64,000 nt of DNA, from the NCBI GenBank assembly GCA_963805255.1, contig CAWDTK010000010.1, positions 65,679-129,678 of the forward strand, in the 5' to 3' direction. This document shows, piece after piece, positions 33,981-43,606 of the stretch (the stretch's first letter is position 1; each line of letters begins with the position of its first letter). Source of the stretch: Bog-532 sp963805255 (lineage in GTDB: Bacteria; Actinomycetota; Actinomycetes; Streptosporangiales; Streptosporangiaceae). A model generated the notes under the pieces. It was given only the letters and a program-made list of their open reading frames with translations, was not told the DNA's origin and made no database searches. The position numbers and the translations under genes are program-made.

Positions 33981-35390
33981 TCAGCGTCCGCGGACGCACT
34001 TGTCGTACAGGCCCGGCAGGCGGCCGGCGCCGTCGTACGCCCGCTTCAGCTTGTCGTGGGCCACCCCGTTATAGAGCCTGCTGAAGTCGTCTTCGGTGTA
34101 GAAGGACGTGGAATACAGCGACTTGTGGCCGCCGAGCGCGCCGGTCTCATTCTCGATCAGCCGGTTGTAGTAGCCGTCCGGACGGCCCGGCGGCAGCGGC
34201 ACCGTGCCCCAGAAGCCGAAGTTCACGTACACCTCGCCGGGCTCCAGGGGATACAGCGGCCAGTCCCGCTCGCCGCGCAGCCGCAACGGGCACATCCAGA
34301 CCGGGCTCATGCCCACCTGGGACGCGAAGAAGGCCAGGAAATCCGCGCTGCGCCCGACGCGGATCTCCACGTCCTGGATCACCGCCTCGCGGGACGGCAG
34401 CCGCCGGCGCTCGTTCAGCACACCGCTCAGGCCGGCCCGGTGGTCCAGCGCGACCAGCTTGCGGTATACGTCGGAGCGCCGGTAGCGCCGCGGCCATAGG
34501 GCCCGGATGAGGGGTTTCTGTACCCCGAATGGCCGGGAGCACCAGAACCAGTCGGTATCCCACCGCCACAGATAGTCGCGGACGGTCAGAAAGTCCTCGT
34601 GCGGACCGCGGATGGAGGTGTAGTAGATGTCCCGGCCGGTGTAGTCGCTCCGCCAGGGCGCGACATCGCTGAAGGCCCCGACGGTCAGGTAGAGCTCACC
34701 GGGACTGAACGCGACGCCATCGACGAAGTCCGCGCGGTGACCGTGGTAGCTCCCTTCCGCCGCGATCTGTTCGATAGCCGCCATGCAGGCGCCCGGCTCG
34801 CGGAACGGGAAGTGGCGCAGGTGGACGAACGGCCGGACGGGCTCCAGCTCGATGGTGAGCGACAGGGCGTAGCCGAGGGTCCCGTAGGAGTTCGGAAAAC
34901 CGGCGAACAGGGCGCTGTGCTCGTTGCCCGGCGCCGCCGTGACGACCCGGCCGTCCCCGGTCAGGATCTCCATCTCCAGGACCGACTCATGGGGCATGCC
35001 GTTGCGCAGCGAGGTGGACTCGATACCCAGCCCGGACACCGCACCGCCGAGGGTGATCGTTTTCAGCTGCGGCACGACGAACGGCATCAGCCCGTGCCGC
35101 AGCGTCGCGTCGCAGAGGTCCTCGTAGGTGGTCATGCCGCCGACGACGGCGACGCGCGCGGCGGGGTCGACGGACAGCACGTGGCCGAAGGCGGACACAT
35201 CGAGCCCCGGGCGGCTTCCCGCGCCGCCGGCGGCCGGGTCGCGGAACCGGAACAGGTTGGATGTGCGCTTGGCCAGGCGTACCGGCGTGCCGGGCGGCAT
35301 CGCCGCGTACGCCTGGCGCAACCGGGCCACCGCGGCACGATGCTCCGTCATGGCGGCCAGCGGCGCGTCCTTGCGGGCGACCTCCGTCAT
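33981..35390 (-). CDS. tmsA: FAD-binding oxidoreductase (TmsA type)
   Basis: The 469-residue flavoprotein has a PCMH-type FAD domain: HVLSVDPAARVAVVGGMTTY, then GLMPFVVPQLKTITLGGAVS and GIESTSLRNGMPHESVLEME, followed by a substrate domain rich in Tyr and Trp. In the tmsA-tmsB operon the enzyme reduces the methylene fatty acyl intermediate to the 10-methyl branched product at the membrane. ATG 35390 follows AGGAGGG at four bases. A homologous pair occurs in mycobacteria near ufaA1. It is first in the operon and is preceded only by a DUF4192 fragment on the same strand. Confidence 0.82.
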   Translation of the reverse strand: MTEVARKDAPLAAMTEHRAAVARLRQAYAAMPPGTPVRLAKRTSNLFRFRDPAAGGAGSRPGLDVSAFGHVLSVDPAARVAVVGGMTTYEDLCDATLRHGLMPFVVPQLKTITLGGAVSGLGIESTSLRNGMPHESVLEMEILTGDGRVVTAAPGNEHSALFAGFPNSYGTLGYALSLTIELEPVRPFVHLRHFPFREPGACMAAIEQIAAEGSYHGHRADFVDGVAFSPGELYLTVGAFSDVAPWRSDYTGRDIYYTSIRGPHEDFLTVRDYLWRWDTDWFWCSRPFGVQKPLIRALWPRRYRRSDVYRKLVALDHRAGLSGVLNERRRLPSREAVIQDVEIRVGRSADFLAFFASQVGMSPVWMCPLRLRGERDWPLYPLEPGEVYVNFGFWGTVPLPPGRPDGYYNRLIENETGALGGHKSLYSTSFYTEDDFSRLYNGVAHDKLKRAYDGAGRLPGLYDKCVRGR

Positions 35391-35452
35391 GCGCCCTCCT
35401 TCCTTCCAGCTGCCCAGGTCACGGGCCTATACTGGACAACAGCTCACGCAGT

Positions 35453-35745
35453 TTATCCCGGAGTGCCGGGCCGTCCAGGCCCGCGAGCTGCCTGGTCGTC
35501 ATCGGGGTCGTCACCGGGTGGCTCGCCGGCTTCGGCCGCAGCCCGCTCATCGTCCGCTGCGTAGCTGGCCGCGACCTCCTCCGGAGTCATCGGCAGCCGG
35601 GCCATCGACGGCGGGGTACCGGCGTCGATCGTGTCCCGGAGCAGCAGCGCCATCGAGTACCCGGGGTCGGCCTCCAGGGCACGGTCCAGAGCCACATTGG
35701 CCAGCGCGCCGTTGCCGCACTGCCACGCGGTGAAGGCGGGCAGTC
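35453..35745 (-). pseudogene. DUF4192 protein, C-terminal fragment
   Basis: LPAFTAWQCGNGALANVALD and RALEADPGYSMALLLRD are the standard end of actinobacterial DUF4192 proteins, followed by an acidic tail ending at 35453. The first roughly 250 residues are missing and stop codons stand directly upstream of the conserved part. Confidence 0.7.
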
Positions 35746-36501
35746 GTCAGCGTCAGGTCTTGGCGCGCCACATGCTCCGCCTACGAGAACGGTTTTACTG
35801 ACCCCCCTCCCTTAACGCTGTGACCTGCGCAACTACTACCACGCCCTGAGCAGGCAAGGCGCCTTGCCGTAGGCCGACCTGGGCACATATTGGGCGCCGA
35901 GCACTCAAAGCCAATCTGGCGGGCCCGTAGCCGGGGTCCCCATGATCGATTTATAGCGCCAACGCCTGGACGCGCCGCTACGACCGTGTCCGCCAGCAGC
36001 TCGGAAGGCTGCGGGTACAGGGGCGTTGATCGGCGCGAGCACACGTCAGCGGCGCGCCCGCCTGTCCGTGCGTGACCGTGAATCACACCTGTTCACCGTC
36101 CGATCGGGCACGCAACGGGCACGCCCCTCGCGCTCGGGTGTGTGAGCCGCAGCGCGGCGAACGTCACGAGTGATCCGATGGCAAGCTGACAAGCCGGACG
36201 GTCAGCTCAAAAGTCCCGTCAGCCACCTGATTCGGATACCACAAGCAGCATGAAAGTTCACTCAACCATATAACAGCCATATAACAGCAGCTCAATATGC
36301 CCATGTACCGACTTTGACCCAAGCCCTGTCTTTCGACCCCTGGTTTTTCAGAGGCGGAAGTCCTGGCCAGGCTGGGCCAAGGCCTCTTCCGTATCCCCGC
36401 CCAACGGCCTGGTGTGAAGTTAAGGGCATCGGTCAGCGGGGACGCGAAGCTGGCAAGTCGTCCTGCGGACCGGTGCCGCCATGCACTACAGAGGAGTAAC
36501 T
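35746..36501. other. Intergenic stretch without a supported gene
   Basis: About 750 bases between the DUF4192 fragment and the patatin-like gene, lower in GC than the genes around it. All frames are short and lack ribosome binding sites. The last 200 bases should include the promoter of the patatin-like gene. Confidence 0.5.
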
Positions 36502-37641
36502 GTGAACACACAGGTCACGGACCACACGAATGGCACGTTAGAGAGGAAGAGCTGGGACAAGCCCGCGAAACAGAAGTTCGGGCTCGTGCTCCAGGGCGGC
36601 GGCGCCCTTGGCGCTTACGAAGTCGGCGCGGTCGAGTATCTCTACGAACGCGGCATGGAGTGCGCGATCGTCACAGGAGCATCCGCGGGGGCGATGAATG
36701 CGGCGGCGCTTGCCGGAGCGACGCGCTACCCGCCACGGGTCCTCCGGGAGCTGTGGGGAAAGCTTGCGCTCGATACACCGGTTCCGTTCCTTCCGCAGTG
36801 AATGATGCCGCTTCCGCAGTGGGCAAAGCAATTCTGGTCTTACCATGTGCCCTCGCTGTGGGTCCCGAATATGTACCGGCCGCGGCTGGATTTCTGGAAT
36901 CTGCCGACCTGGACCTACGTTGCCAAGCCGACGCTCGGCCGGACGCTGGAAGACCTGCTGGACTGGGACCAGGTGCGGGACGCGGGGCACATGCGGCTGA
37001 GCGTCTCGGCCAGCGGCGTCGAGAACGGCGAGGTCACGTACTTCACCAATGTTCCCGCGGACCAGCTGCCGCCGGGGCCGGAATACCAGGCCGTGCGCTT
37101 CGGCACCGAGCACGTGCAGGCCAGCGGGAGCTTCCCGGGCGGCTTCCCGTGGACCACGGTCAGGAACCGGGCCTACTGGGACGGCGGCCTGACCGACAAC
37201 ACCCCGCTCAAGCCCATCCTCGACAACCTGACCGAGGATGAGGCGAAGACGATGCCGATCTTCATGATCGACGTCAACACGGCGTCCGCACCGCTGCCCG
37301 CGAGTTTGAACGGGGCGACGCAGCGGATGCTGGAGCTGCTCGTGCAGAACCGCCTCCGGGCCGACCTGGACACCGCCAGCAGCTACACGCGGTTCATCGG
37401 CATCCTGAAGCAGGTGGACGAGCAGCTGCCGTCGGACGCGCCGGTCCGGAAGGAACCGGAATGGGATGAGGTCATGGGCTATCACCACGTCCGGCGCATT
37501 CACCTGATCGACATGAAGAAGCCGGCCGAGGACAGCCCAGGGGATTTCTCCCGTCAGTCGATCTTGCGCCGGATCAGCGCAGGCTACGATCAGACCAGGG
37601 CCGCCCTGGAGGAGACGAGCTGGATGTCCTCGTCGGTGTAG
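36502..37641 (+). pseudogene. Patatin-like phospholipase with an in-frame TGA
   Basis: GTG 36502 follows GAGGAG. The N-terminal part has the oxyanion loop QGGGALGAYEVG and the nucleophile GASAG; the catalytic Asp is in WDGGLTDNTP in the C-terminal part. A TGA at 36799-36801 separates them in the same frame. The TGA is part of a 21-base partial tandem duplication (TTCCGCAGTG repeated at 36791 and 36812); deleting 36799-36819 restores FLPQWAKQFWSY without other change. An ATGATG restart follows at 36802 but would lack the Ser. As it stands, no active lipase should form. Confidence 0.8.
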
Positions 37642-37973
37642 CGCCACCGGGATGCTGCGAGCCGGAATCGAGTGGGGAAAGCGCGGCCAGGCTGCGAGCA
37701 CCAGGTCTGCGTGACGAGTGAGTTGTGCTGACCTGGCGAGCCTTGCGGCGTGGCACGGCGTGCGCCGCGCGTGCCTTCGGAGGCTGAGCGCGGCGCACGA
37801 CGCCGCGCCTGTCTTGAGTCCGGGCGAACTCGGCAATGCGTGTCGCCGGGCATAGGACGAATCATTCACGAGCAGGCGACCGATCACCCACGCTCTGAAC
37901 AGGCCCGACGCGACACTATGGGCTGATCTGGGCGCGTATCGGGCATGCTCAAGCACTTGGAGCTCGTGACCTT

Positions 37974-38091
37974 CTTTTTACCATCTAGTTGCAGCAAGGT
38001 CGATGCTGGTCGTTGGAGCAGGTCAATGGCCTACGGCGGCCGGATGAGGTCGGTGCGGGGCGGTGCGGTTGCTGCACCTTTCTGCTGCACC
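37974..38091 (+). repeat. Integrase-associated repeat, copy 1
   Basis: Starts with taccatctag and ends with the core ggtgcggttgctgca followed by ctgctgcacc. It shares order and spacing over about 115 bases with copy 3 (39144-39259) and in part with copy 2. Confidence 0.55.
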
Positions 38092-38185
38092 ATCCCCTGC
38101 CTCTAGACATCTCGCGAAGGGGAGCGCATCGTGAGACGTGTCGCATGGAGCCACCTCGAGGGCGAGCTTAGACAGGAGGTCGGCT

Positions 38186-38470
38186 ATGTATGCAGTGGTA
38201 CGGCGATACGACGGTGTGACCGATCCCGCAGAGGCGGGACGCCTGGTCAAGGAGGAGTTTGTCCCGATTCTCCGCGATGTGTCCGGATTCGTGGCCTATT
38301 ACTGGGTCAACGCCGGGGGTGGGGTGATGGTTTCAACGTCGGTCTTCCAAGACCAAGCGGGGGAGGAAGAATCGACGAAAAGGGCCGCGGACTTCGTGAG
38401 GGCCAATCTCGCGTCGCTGCTCCCGAACCCTCCCCAGGTCATGGCTGGCGAGGTTGTAGCGTCCGGCTAG
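38186..38470 (+). CDS. Small ABM-like (dimeric alpha/beta barrel) protein
   Basis: The 94-residue protein starts MYAVVRRYDGVTDPAEAGR and has the pattern of antibiotic-biosynthesis-monooxygenase-like folds: a first strand, a helix with VKEEFVPILRDVSGFVAYY, a strand with GGGVMVSTSVFQDQ and a last helix ADFVRANLASLLP. ATG 38186 is fixed by AGGAGG six bases upstream. Such proteins can be small monooxygenases or heme-related enzymes or only structural relatives; no active-site residue can be named. It lies between two integrase-associated repeats. Confidence 0.7.
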   Translation: MYAVVRRYDGVTDPAEAGRLVKEEFVPILRDVSGFVAYYWVNAGGGVMVSTSVFQDQAGEEESTKRAADFVRANLASLLPNPPQVMAGEVVASG

Positions 38471-38559
38471 GGGTCTCGCAGACTACGGGCTTTGAAGATC
38501 GGAAGATCGGTTGCGTGACTCCGTCAGCGCGCGATGGGATGAGGTAGCCGTCCCGGGCG

Positions 38560-38969
38560 CGGGTGAAAGCGGAGTTGCGTGTCAGCCAGCAAGTCCAGCG
38601 GGTCGGCCGCCAGCTCCTGCGAGGGCCGTGCCAAGACTGAAGGATCAGAAGCTCCGCTTCCTCTCCCTGACCTGTGCGTGGCCGCGCTCAAGCTCCGCAG
38701 GCAGGGGCAGGACACCGATCGTGAGCATGCCGGTGACGGCTGGGTCGAGACCGGCCTGGTGTTTACCACGCGGCATGGCACGCCGAACGAGCTGCGCACC
38801 TTCACCCGGAGTTCGACCGGCGCATCAGCAGGGCAAAGGTCCGCAGGATCACCATGTGCACGGTGCCCGGAAGTCGTGCGGGTCGCTGCTAGCGGCTCTC
38901 AGTGTCCACCCGCGCGTAGCTATGCACATCCTGCGGCACAGCAAGTTCTGGCTTGACCGTCGAGGTTAG
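38560..38969 (+). pseudogene. Tyrosine integrase remnant
   Basis: Pieces in different frames match the catalytic half of AICE/phage integrases: ELRVSQQVQRVGRQLLRG, then LPLPDLCVAALKLRRQGQD, ETGLVFTTRHGTP, and RKSCGSLLAALSVHPRVAMH followed by ILRHSKFW. At least two frame changes and a stop occur and the catalytic Tyr is absent. Confidence 0.75.
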
Positions 38970-39016
38970 ATTGCCCTGACCCTCTCGATGCGAACGAGCG
39001 GCGGGAAGGTCAATAG

Positions 39017-39100
39017 AGGCCATCCAAGCAGGTCAGAGCGTTGATGTCGGACGATCGCGGACACGTGTGGGCGATGCGGTTGCTGCCGTTTGCTGCTGCC
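39017..39100 (+). repeat. Integrase-associated repeat, copy 2 (partial)
   Basis: Contains gcaggtcagagc and the core gatgcggttgctgcc followed by tgctgctgcc, matching the second half of copies 1 and 3. Confidence 0.45.
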
Positions 39101-39143
39101 ATAGACAAGGCTCGCTTGACGCTTAAGCGTCAGGTGACCCTCT

Positions 39144-39259
39144 CCTTACCATCTAGGGGCAGAGTAGTCGATAAGGGTCGTTGACGCAGGCCAGAGGTCT
39201 GTACCGGTCATTTAGGGTCGTTGTCGTGCGGTGCGGTTGCTGCACTTTCCTGCTGCACC
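39144..39259 (+). repeat. Integrase-associated repeat, copy 3
   Basis: Begins taccatctagg and ends with cggtgcggttgctgca followed by ctgctgcacc, colinear with copy 1. It lies downstream of the integrase remnant. Confidence 0.55.
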
Positions 39260-39527
39260 GACCTTCATGGAGTCCAGCCCACGACTCCTTGACCCCCAGG
39301 CATATTATAGGTCGAAATTACCAGCGATAATATTACCTTGAGCTCCGGCGGCGTGTACGCGTAGATACACGAATGTCCGTAGGTGTTTGCGGCGGTTGTT
39401 ACTCAGTTAGTCACTCAGCCGCTGCCCCCTTGCCACGTCACCTCTGACGGCCCTGAGGGTCCCCGGGTGCATCCGGAGTCATCCACATCCCGTTTGTCCC
39501 GAACTACCGGCAGGATCAAAGGCTCGT

Positions 39528-39866
39528 CTATCCGCCGTATATCTTTGGTTCCTGTTTGTCAGACTCATTCATTTGGTCAAGTGTCTTGCTAATATGCTCT
39601 TCATCGTCGACCGTTTCCGGATCTGGATTTAGTATGCTAAGGTATATATGCCTTAGCGTAATAGGTGAGGATGAGGACAGGGGAACCGTGAGCGCTGTTT
39701 GGGGAATGCTTGGTTTTGCCGATTCGCCTGCTTCAGTAACTGTCTCAGTAACTCCCACCGGAAGCTGTGGCGGCGCTAGCGGTTGCGACGCTGATTCGCC
39801 GGTTATGCCCGCCACTGCCGCAAGCATCGCCATGGCCGCGAGTTCCCATTTGGAGTGTTTTTTCAT
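39528..39866 (-). CDS. Hypothetical protein in a low-GC patch
   Basis: The 112-residue product starts MKKHSKWELAAMAMLAAVAG, a short basic then hydrophobic start that could be a membrane anchor or signal, followed by Pro/Thr/Ser-rich sequence and an acidic end (PDPETVDDEEHISKTLDQM). ATG 39866 has GAGG eight bases before it; the frame also extends to an ATG at 39968 that directly follows the stop of the upstream small gene. Base composition is clearly lower in GC than the rest of the window, which suggests foreign origin. Family not recognised. Confidence 0.5.
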   Translation of the reverse strand: MKKHSKWELAAMAMLAAVAGITGESASQPLAPPQLPVGVTETVTEAGESAKPSIPQTALTVPLSSSSPITLRHIYLSILNPDPETVDDEEHISKTLDQMNESDKQEPKIYGG

Positions 39867-39971
39867 TTGCCCTACCTCTATTTCGTGCGCGGCGTAGTAG
39901 GCGATTTTCCGCAAGTCTGAGTTGGGGGAGCGGCCCCGCTGACTGAGTTGCACCCAGAAGGCTGTCATTAC

Positions 39972-40194
39972 CTAGCGAACCGACTGGATCACGGGATCCA
40001 CTCGACAGACTATTGCCGCGACCTCGGCGATATTGCCCAGCGCTTGGCGCAGTGTCGCCATATCCACGTTTATCGGCCGTGTTGGTCGTGTTCATAACCT
40101 CGTCGATGATCCGTTGGTCGGCGGCTGAGACCTGGCCCCGCAGAACCTGAACCGCGTTGACCAATTCTCCGAATGCCGCCTGTGAAGCCGCCAA
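39972..40194 (-). pseudogene. Small hypothetical protein with a frameshift
   Basis: One frame gives AASQAAFGELVNAVQVLRGQ and then VSAADQRIIDEVMNTTN; the next frame gives VDMATLRQALGNIAEVAAIV, ending at a TAG (39972-39974). Both halves look like one amphipathic helical protein of about 75 residues, joined by a single-base shift near 40075. The start would be a TTG at 40194. It is followed without a gap by the 39528-39866 gene. Confidence 0.4.
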
Positions 40195-41015
40195 TTGACT
40201 CGGGCAGCGATGACCTCACGTCTGCAGAACACTGCGCATCACCCCCTTGCCGCGGTACAAGCGTCCCCTGAGGGTTATTCACAGGGTCGGGTTTATTCGC
40301 TAGAAAGTACGCAAAGCATCGGCGCGCCTAAGTGAAAGACGGCCCGCTTCTCGAAAGGATTGGGTTACCACACTCAACCTAGAGAAGCGAGCCGCCGGAT
40401 GTATAATACCACGGGTTTCACCAGGGATGAGGTCATCGAACTCTGCGCCATGATCAACGCAGCCGAACTGGAACCCGGGACGAAACTCTGGCCGCCGATC
40501 CTGGGATTGTTCAGGTCGGCTGTCGCCTCTCTTACATATATGCGGCGCAACCGCGTCCAAGCGGAAATAGCTGAATCATTCGGCGTCTCGCAGCCCACAG
40601 TGAGCCGGGCGATTTCAGCAATGACCTCAATCATAAAGAAAGTGCTTGCCCCCTATGTTCCCACCGCGGACGAACTCGAGGAGAACATGCAGTACATCAT
40701 CGACGGAACTCTGCTCCCGTGCTGGTCATGGGCCACACGGCCGGAACTGTACTCCGGCAAGCGCAAGACCACTGGCATGAACATACAGGTCGCGTGCAAC
40801 CTTGCGGGACGCCTCGCGTGGATTTCCAACCCTGTCGACGGCAGCCGCCACGACAGCCATTGCATGGATGAATCAGGAGTCCTCATCACGATGGATCCCG
40901 GGTAAGTATTCGGTGATTCCGGTGGGCTGAGCGTGGCTGGCCGGCGCAGGCGACACGCTGGCGGGGCGGGTGCGGCGGTGCTGGACACAGGGACTGGTGG
41001 TGGTGCAGCCTTGGC

Positions 41016-42701
41016 GTGATGGCTGCGCGTACTTGTTCCCGGCCCGCTGATGAGGCGGCGTTCTGGCGTGAGCGGGCGGAGCTGCTGGAGGCACAGAACA
41101 CGCGGCTGGCCGGGGAGAACGTGCGGCTGGAGGCGGAGAACGCCACGCTGGCCGCGACGGTGGCCGCGCAGCAGGAGCAGCTGGCCGCGCTGAAGCAGCG
41201 GGTGGTGACGCTGAGCCGGATGCTGTTCGGCACCTCCAGCGAGAAAGACGGCGCCGGTAAGCGGCAGGCGGGCGGGCAAGCCGCCGACGCCGGCGGCGGG
41301 GATGACGCCCCGGCAGGGGATGGCGGCGCTGCGGGCGGGCGGCGCCGGGGTCAGCGGCCGGGATCGGCCGGGCATGGGCGGCGCCGGCATGAGCACCTGG
41401 AGACCGAGGAGCAGGTCCATGACATTCCGGAGGGCGAGCGGCGCTGCCCGCGGTGCGGCCGGGCCTATGAGCTGTTCGGGGAGGATGCCAGCGAGCAGGT
41501 ATCGTGGCGGGTCCGGGTGTGGCGGGTGGTGCACCGGCGGCGCAAGTACGCCCGGTGCTGCCAGTGCCCGGTGCCGGCGGTGCGGACCGCGCCCGGCCCG
41601 GCGACGCTGATTCCCAGGGGCCTGTTCACGACGGAGTTCTGCGTGAACCTGCTTGTCGCCAAGTACGCGCTCGGGCTGCCGTTCAACCGGGTGATCGCGA
41701 TGCTGGCGATGCAGGGCCTGGAGGTGGCGCCGGGCACGCTGGCCGGGGTGGCCCGGCGGCTGGAGGAGCTGCTTGCGCCGCTGGCGGCCGCGATCGCCGC
41801 GCGAAACGCCGCCGCCGGGCACGCGCACGTGGACGAGACGTCGTGGCGGGTATTCGGCCAGCCCGCCGATAACGGAGGCAGCCGCTGGTGGCTGTGGGTG
41901 TTCACTGCCGCGGACACGGTGGTGTACACGATCGCGGCGTCGCGGTCGCTGAAGGTGCTCGAAGACCATTACGGCGTGCAGGCCGGCCAGCTGCCGGAGG
42001 GCCGCAGGCCGCTGGTCATCAGCTCGGACTTCTACTCGGTGTACCGGTCGTTTTCCGAGCTGGACGGCGTCACCTCCCTCTGGTGCTGGGCCCATATCCG
42101 GCGGCGGTTCATCCGGGCCGGCGACGCCCACCGCAAGGAGCTGGGCAGCTGGGCTGATGCCTGGACCGGCCGGTTCGCCGCACTATACGCCGCGCACCGC
42201 GCCCTGGCCGCCGCCCCCGGGGGCACTGGCGAGCACGCCCGGGCGGCCGCCGCGTTCGATGCGGCGCTGGAGGAGATCGACGCCTACCGCCGTATTCAGG
42301 GTCGCCGCCCGGACCTGCTGCACCCGGCCGCGGCGAAGGCGCTGGCCACCTTGGACCGCGAATGGGGCGGGCTGGTGCGCCACCGGGACTTCCCGGACCT
42401 GCCGCTGGATAACAACACCGCCGAGCGGGCGATCCGCACCCCGGTCGTGGGCCGCAAGAACTACAACGGCTCCGGCGCGGAATGGTCCGCTGACCTGGCC
42501 GGCCACGCCTGGACCGTCCTGGGCACCGCCCGGATCACCGGGCACAACCCCCGCGCCTACCTGGACGCCTACCTGCAGGCCTGCGCCGCAAACGGCGGCA
42601 AGCCGCCGGCTGGGCAGGCCCTGGAAGCCCTGCTGCCCTGGAACATCACCCTGACCGGCCAGCCCGGCGAGCCAGACGGCAGGAAGGACCAGCCGCCGTG
42701 A
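41016..42701 (+). CDS. IS66-family transposase (TnpC)
   Basis: The 561-residue protein begins with a coiled coil typical of TnpC (AEALLEAQNTRLAGEN-like heptads, residues 15-65), followed by an SRMLFGTSSEK motif, a CPRCGRAYELFGE zinc motif and the DDE core: HVDETSWRVFG (Asp), VISSDFYSVYRSF (Asp) and DNNTAERAIRTPVVGRKN (Glu). GTG 41016 or ATG 41019 may start it. Intact, so it is potentially active. Its stop overlaps the start of the DUF4338 gene (GTGA), so the two proteins are translated together. Confidence 0.92.
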   Translation: MMAARTCSRPADEAAFWRERAELLEAQNTRLAGENVRLEAENATLAATVAAQQEQLAALKQRVVTLSRMLFGTSSEKDGAGKRQAGGQAADAGGGDDAPAGDGGAAGGRRRGQRPGSAGHGRRRHEHLETEEQVHDIPEGERRCPRCGRAYELFGEDASEQVSWRVRVWRVVHRRRKYARCCQCPVPAVRTAPGPATLIPRGLFTTEFCVNLLVAKYALGLPFNRVIAMLAMQGLEVAPGTLAGVARRLEELLAPLAAAIAARNAAAGHAHVDETSWRVFGQPADNGGSRWWLWVFTAADTVVYTIAASRSLKVLEDHYGVQAGQLPEGRRPLVISSDFYSVYRSFSELDGVTSLWCWAHIRRRFIRAGDAHRKELGSWADAWTGRFAALYAAHRALAAAPGGTGEHARAAAAFDAALEEIDAYRRIQGRRPDLLHPAAAKALATLDREWGGLVRHRDFPDLPLDNNTAERAIRTPVVGRKNYNGSGAEWSADLAGHAWTVLGTARITGHNPRAYLDAYLQACAANGGKPPAGQALEALLPWNITLTGQPGEPDGRKDQPP

Positions 42702-43606
42702 CCGTGACCGGCACGCCCGGCCAGTACCCGGCCCGCTACTGCGGCAGGGACTTCACCCTCGCCGAGCTGGAGGAGATCCGCTCCCTGGCGGCGACGCTGC
42801 CGACCCGCCGCGCGATCGCCGACGCGATCTGCGACGCGCTCGGCTGGCAGACCCCCGGCGGGCGGCGCAAGGACATGACCGCCCGCGTCGCCCTGGGCCG
42901 GATGGCCGCCGACGGCCTGATCACCCTGCCGCCGCCGCGCAACGGCAACGGCAACGGACGCCACCCCCGGCACGGGCACCCCGGCCAGCTCGCCCTGCCG
43001 CTGCCGGCGCACCCCGCCGCCACCTTGGCCGATCTCGGCCCGGTCACCATCAGCGTCGTCGACAGCCGCCAGGCCTCCCGGCAGTGGAACCAGCTCATCC
43101 GCGACCACCACTACCTCGGCTACACCCCGCTGGCCGGCGCCCAGATCCGCTACCTCGCCGCCGCCCCCGCCGCCGGCCCGATCGCCGCCTTCGCCTTCGC
43201 CGCCAGCGCCTGGAAATGCGCCCCCCGCGACGACTGGATCGGCTGGGACCCCGCCACCCGCCGCGCCAACCTGAACCTGATCTGCGGCAACGCCCGGTTC
43301 CTCATCCGCCCCGACCTGGCGGTCCCCAACCTCGCCTCCTCGCTGCTCGCCGCCGTCACCCGCCGGCTGCCCGCCGACTGGCGGGCCCGCTACGGCTACG
43401 CCCCGGTCCTGGCCGAGACCTTCGTCGAGGCCGGCCGGTTCACCGGCGCCAGCTACCGCGCCGCCAACTGGACCCGCATTGGCCAGACCAAGGGCAGGGG
43501 CAAGCTCGACCGCCGCCATGAACACGCCCTGCCGGTCAAGGACATCTACCTCTACCCGCTGCACCGGCGCTGGCGGCAGATCCTCACCACCCCGCCCGCT
43601 CAGTAA
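42698..43606 (+). CDS. DruA family (DUF4338) protein
   Basis: Residues about 115-300 show the DUF4338 pattern: QWNQLIRDHHYLGYTPLAGA, then QIRYLAAA, DDWIGWDPATRRANLNLICG with NARFLI, VLAETFVEAGRFTGASYRAA followed by NWTRIGQTKGRGKLDR. DUF4338 is the DruA subunit of Druantia anti-phage systems, whose activity is unknown. The GTG start overlaps the transposase stop by four bases and the gene lies inside the transposon ends, so here it acts as cargo or as a transposition accessory. No DruB-DruE genes are present, so a full Druantia system is excluded in this window. Confidence 0.85.
   Translation: MTVTGTPGQYPARYCGRDFTLAELEEIRSLAATLPTRRAIADAICDALGWQTPGGRRKDMTARVALGRMAADGLITLPPPRNGNGNGRHPRHGHPGQLALPLPAHPAATLADLGPVTISVVDSRQASRQWNQLIRDHHYLGYTPLAGAQIRYLAAAPAAGPIAAFAFAASAWKCAPRDDWIGWDPATRRANLNLICGNARFLIRPDLAVPNLASSLLAAVTRRLPADWRARYGYAPVLAETFVEAGRFTGASYRAANWTRIGQTKGRGKLDRRHEHALPVKDIYLYPLHRRWRQILTTPPAQ

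Noticed and set aside
36799..36801. Selenocysteine or programmed read-through at the TGA of the patatin-like gene
   Set aside because: The TGA belongs to a 21-base duplication, no catalytic Cys stands there in relatives, and no SECIS-like structure or selenoprotein genes are visible.
36538..37956. A 472-codon minus-strand frame opposite the patatin-like gene
   Set aside because: No motif, and antisense to a recognisable enzyme.
40653..42131. A 492-codon minus-strand frame opposite the IS66 transposase
   Set aside because: Shadow frame; the plus strand has the DDE motifs.
42698..43606. A complete Druantia defence system
   Set aside because: Only the DruA-like gene is present; no DruB-E or DruH-type genes are found around it and it lies within transposon ends.
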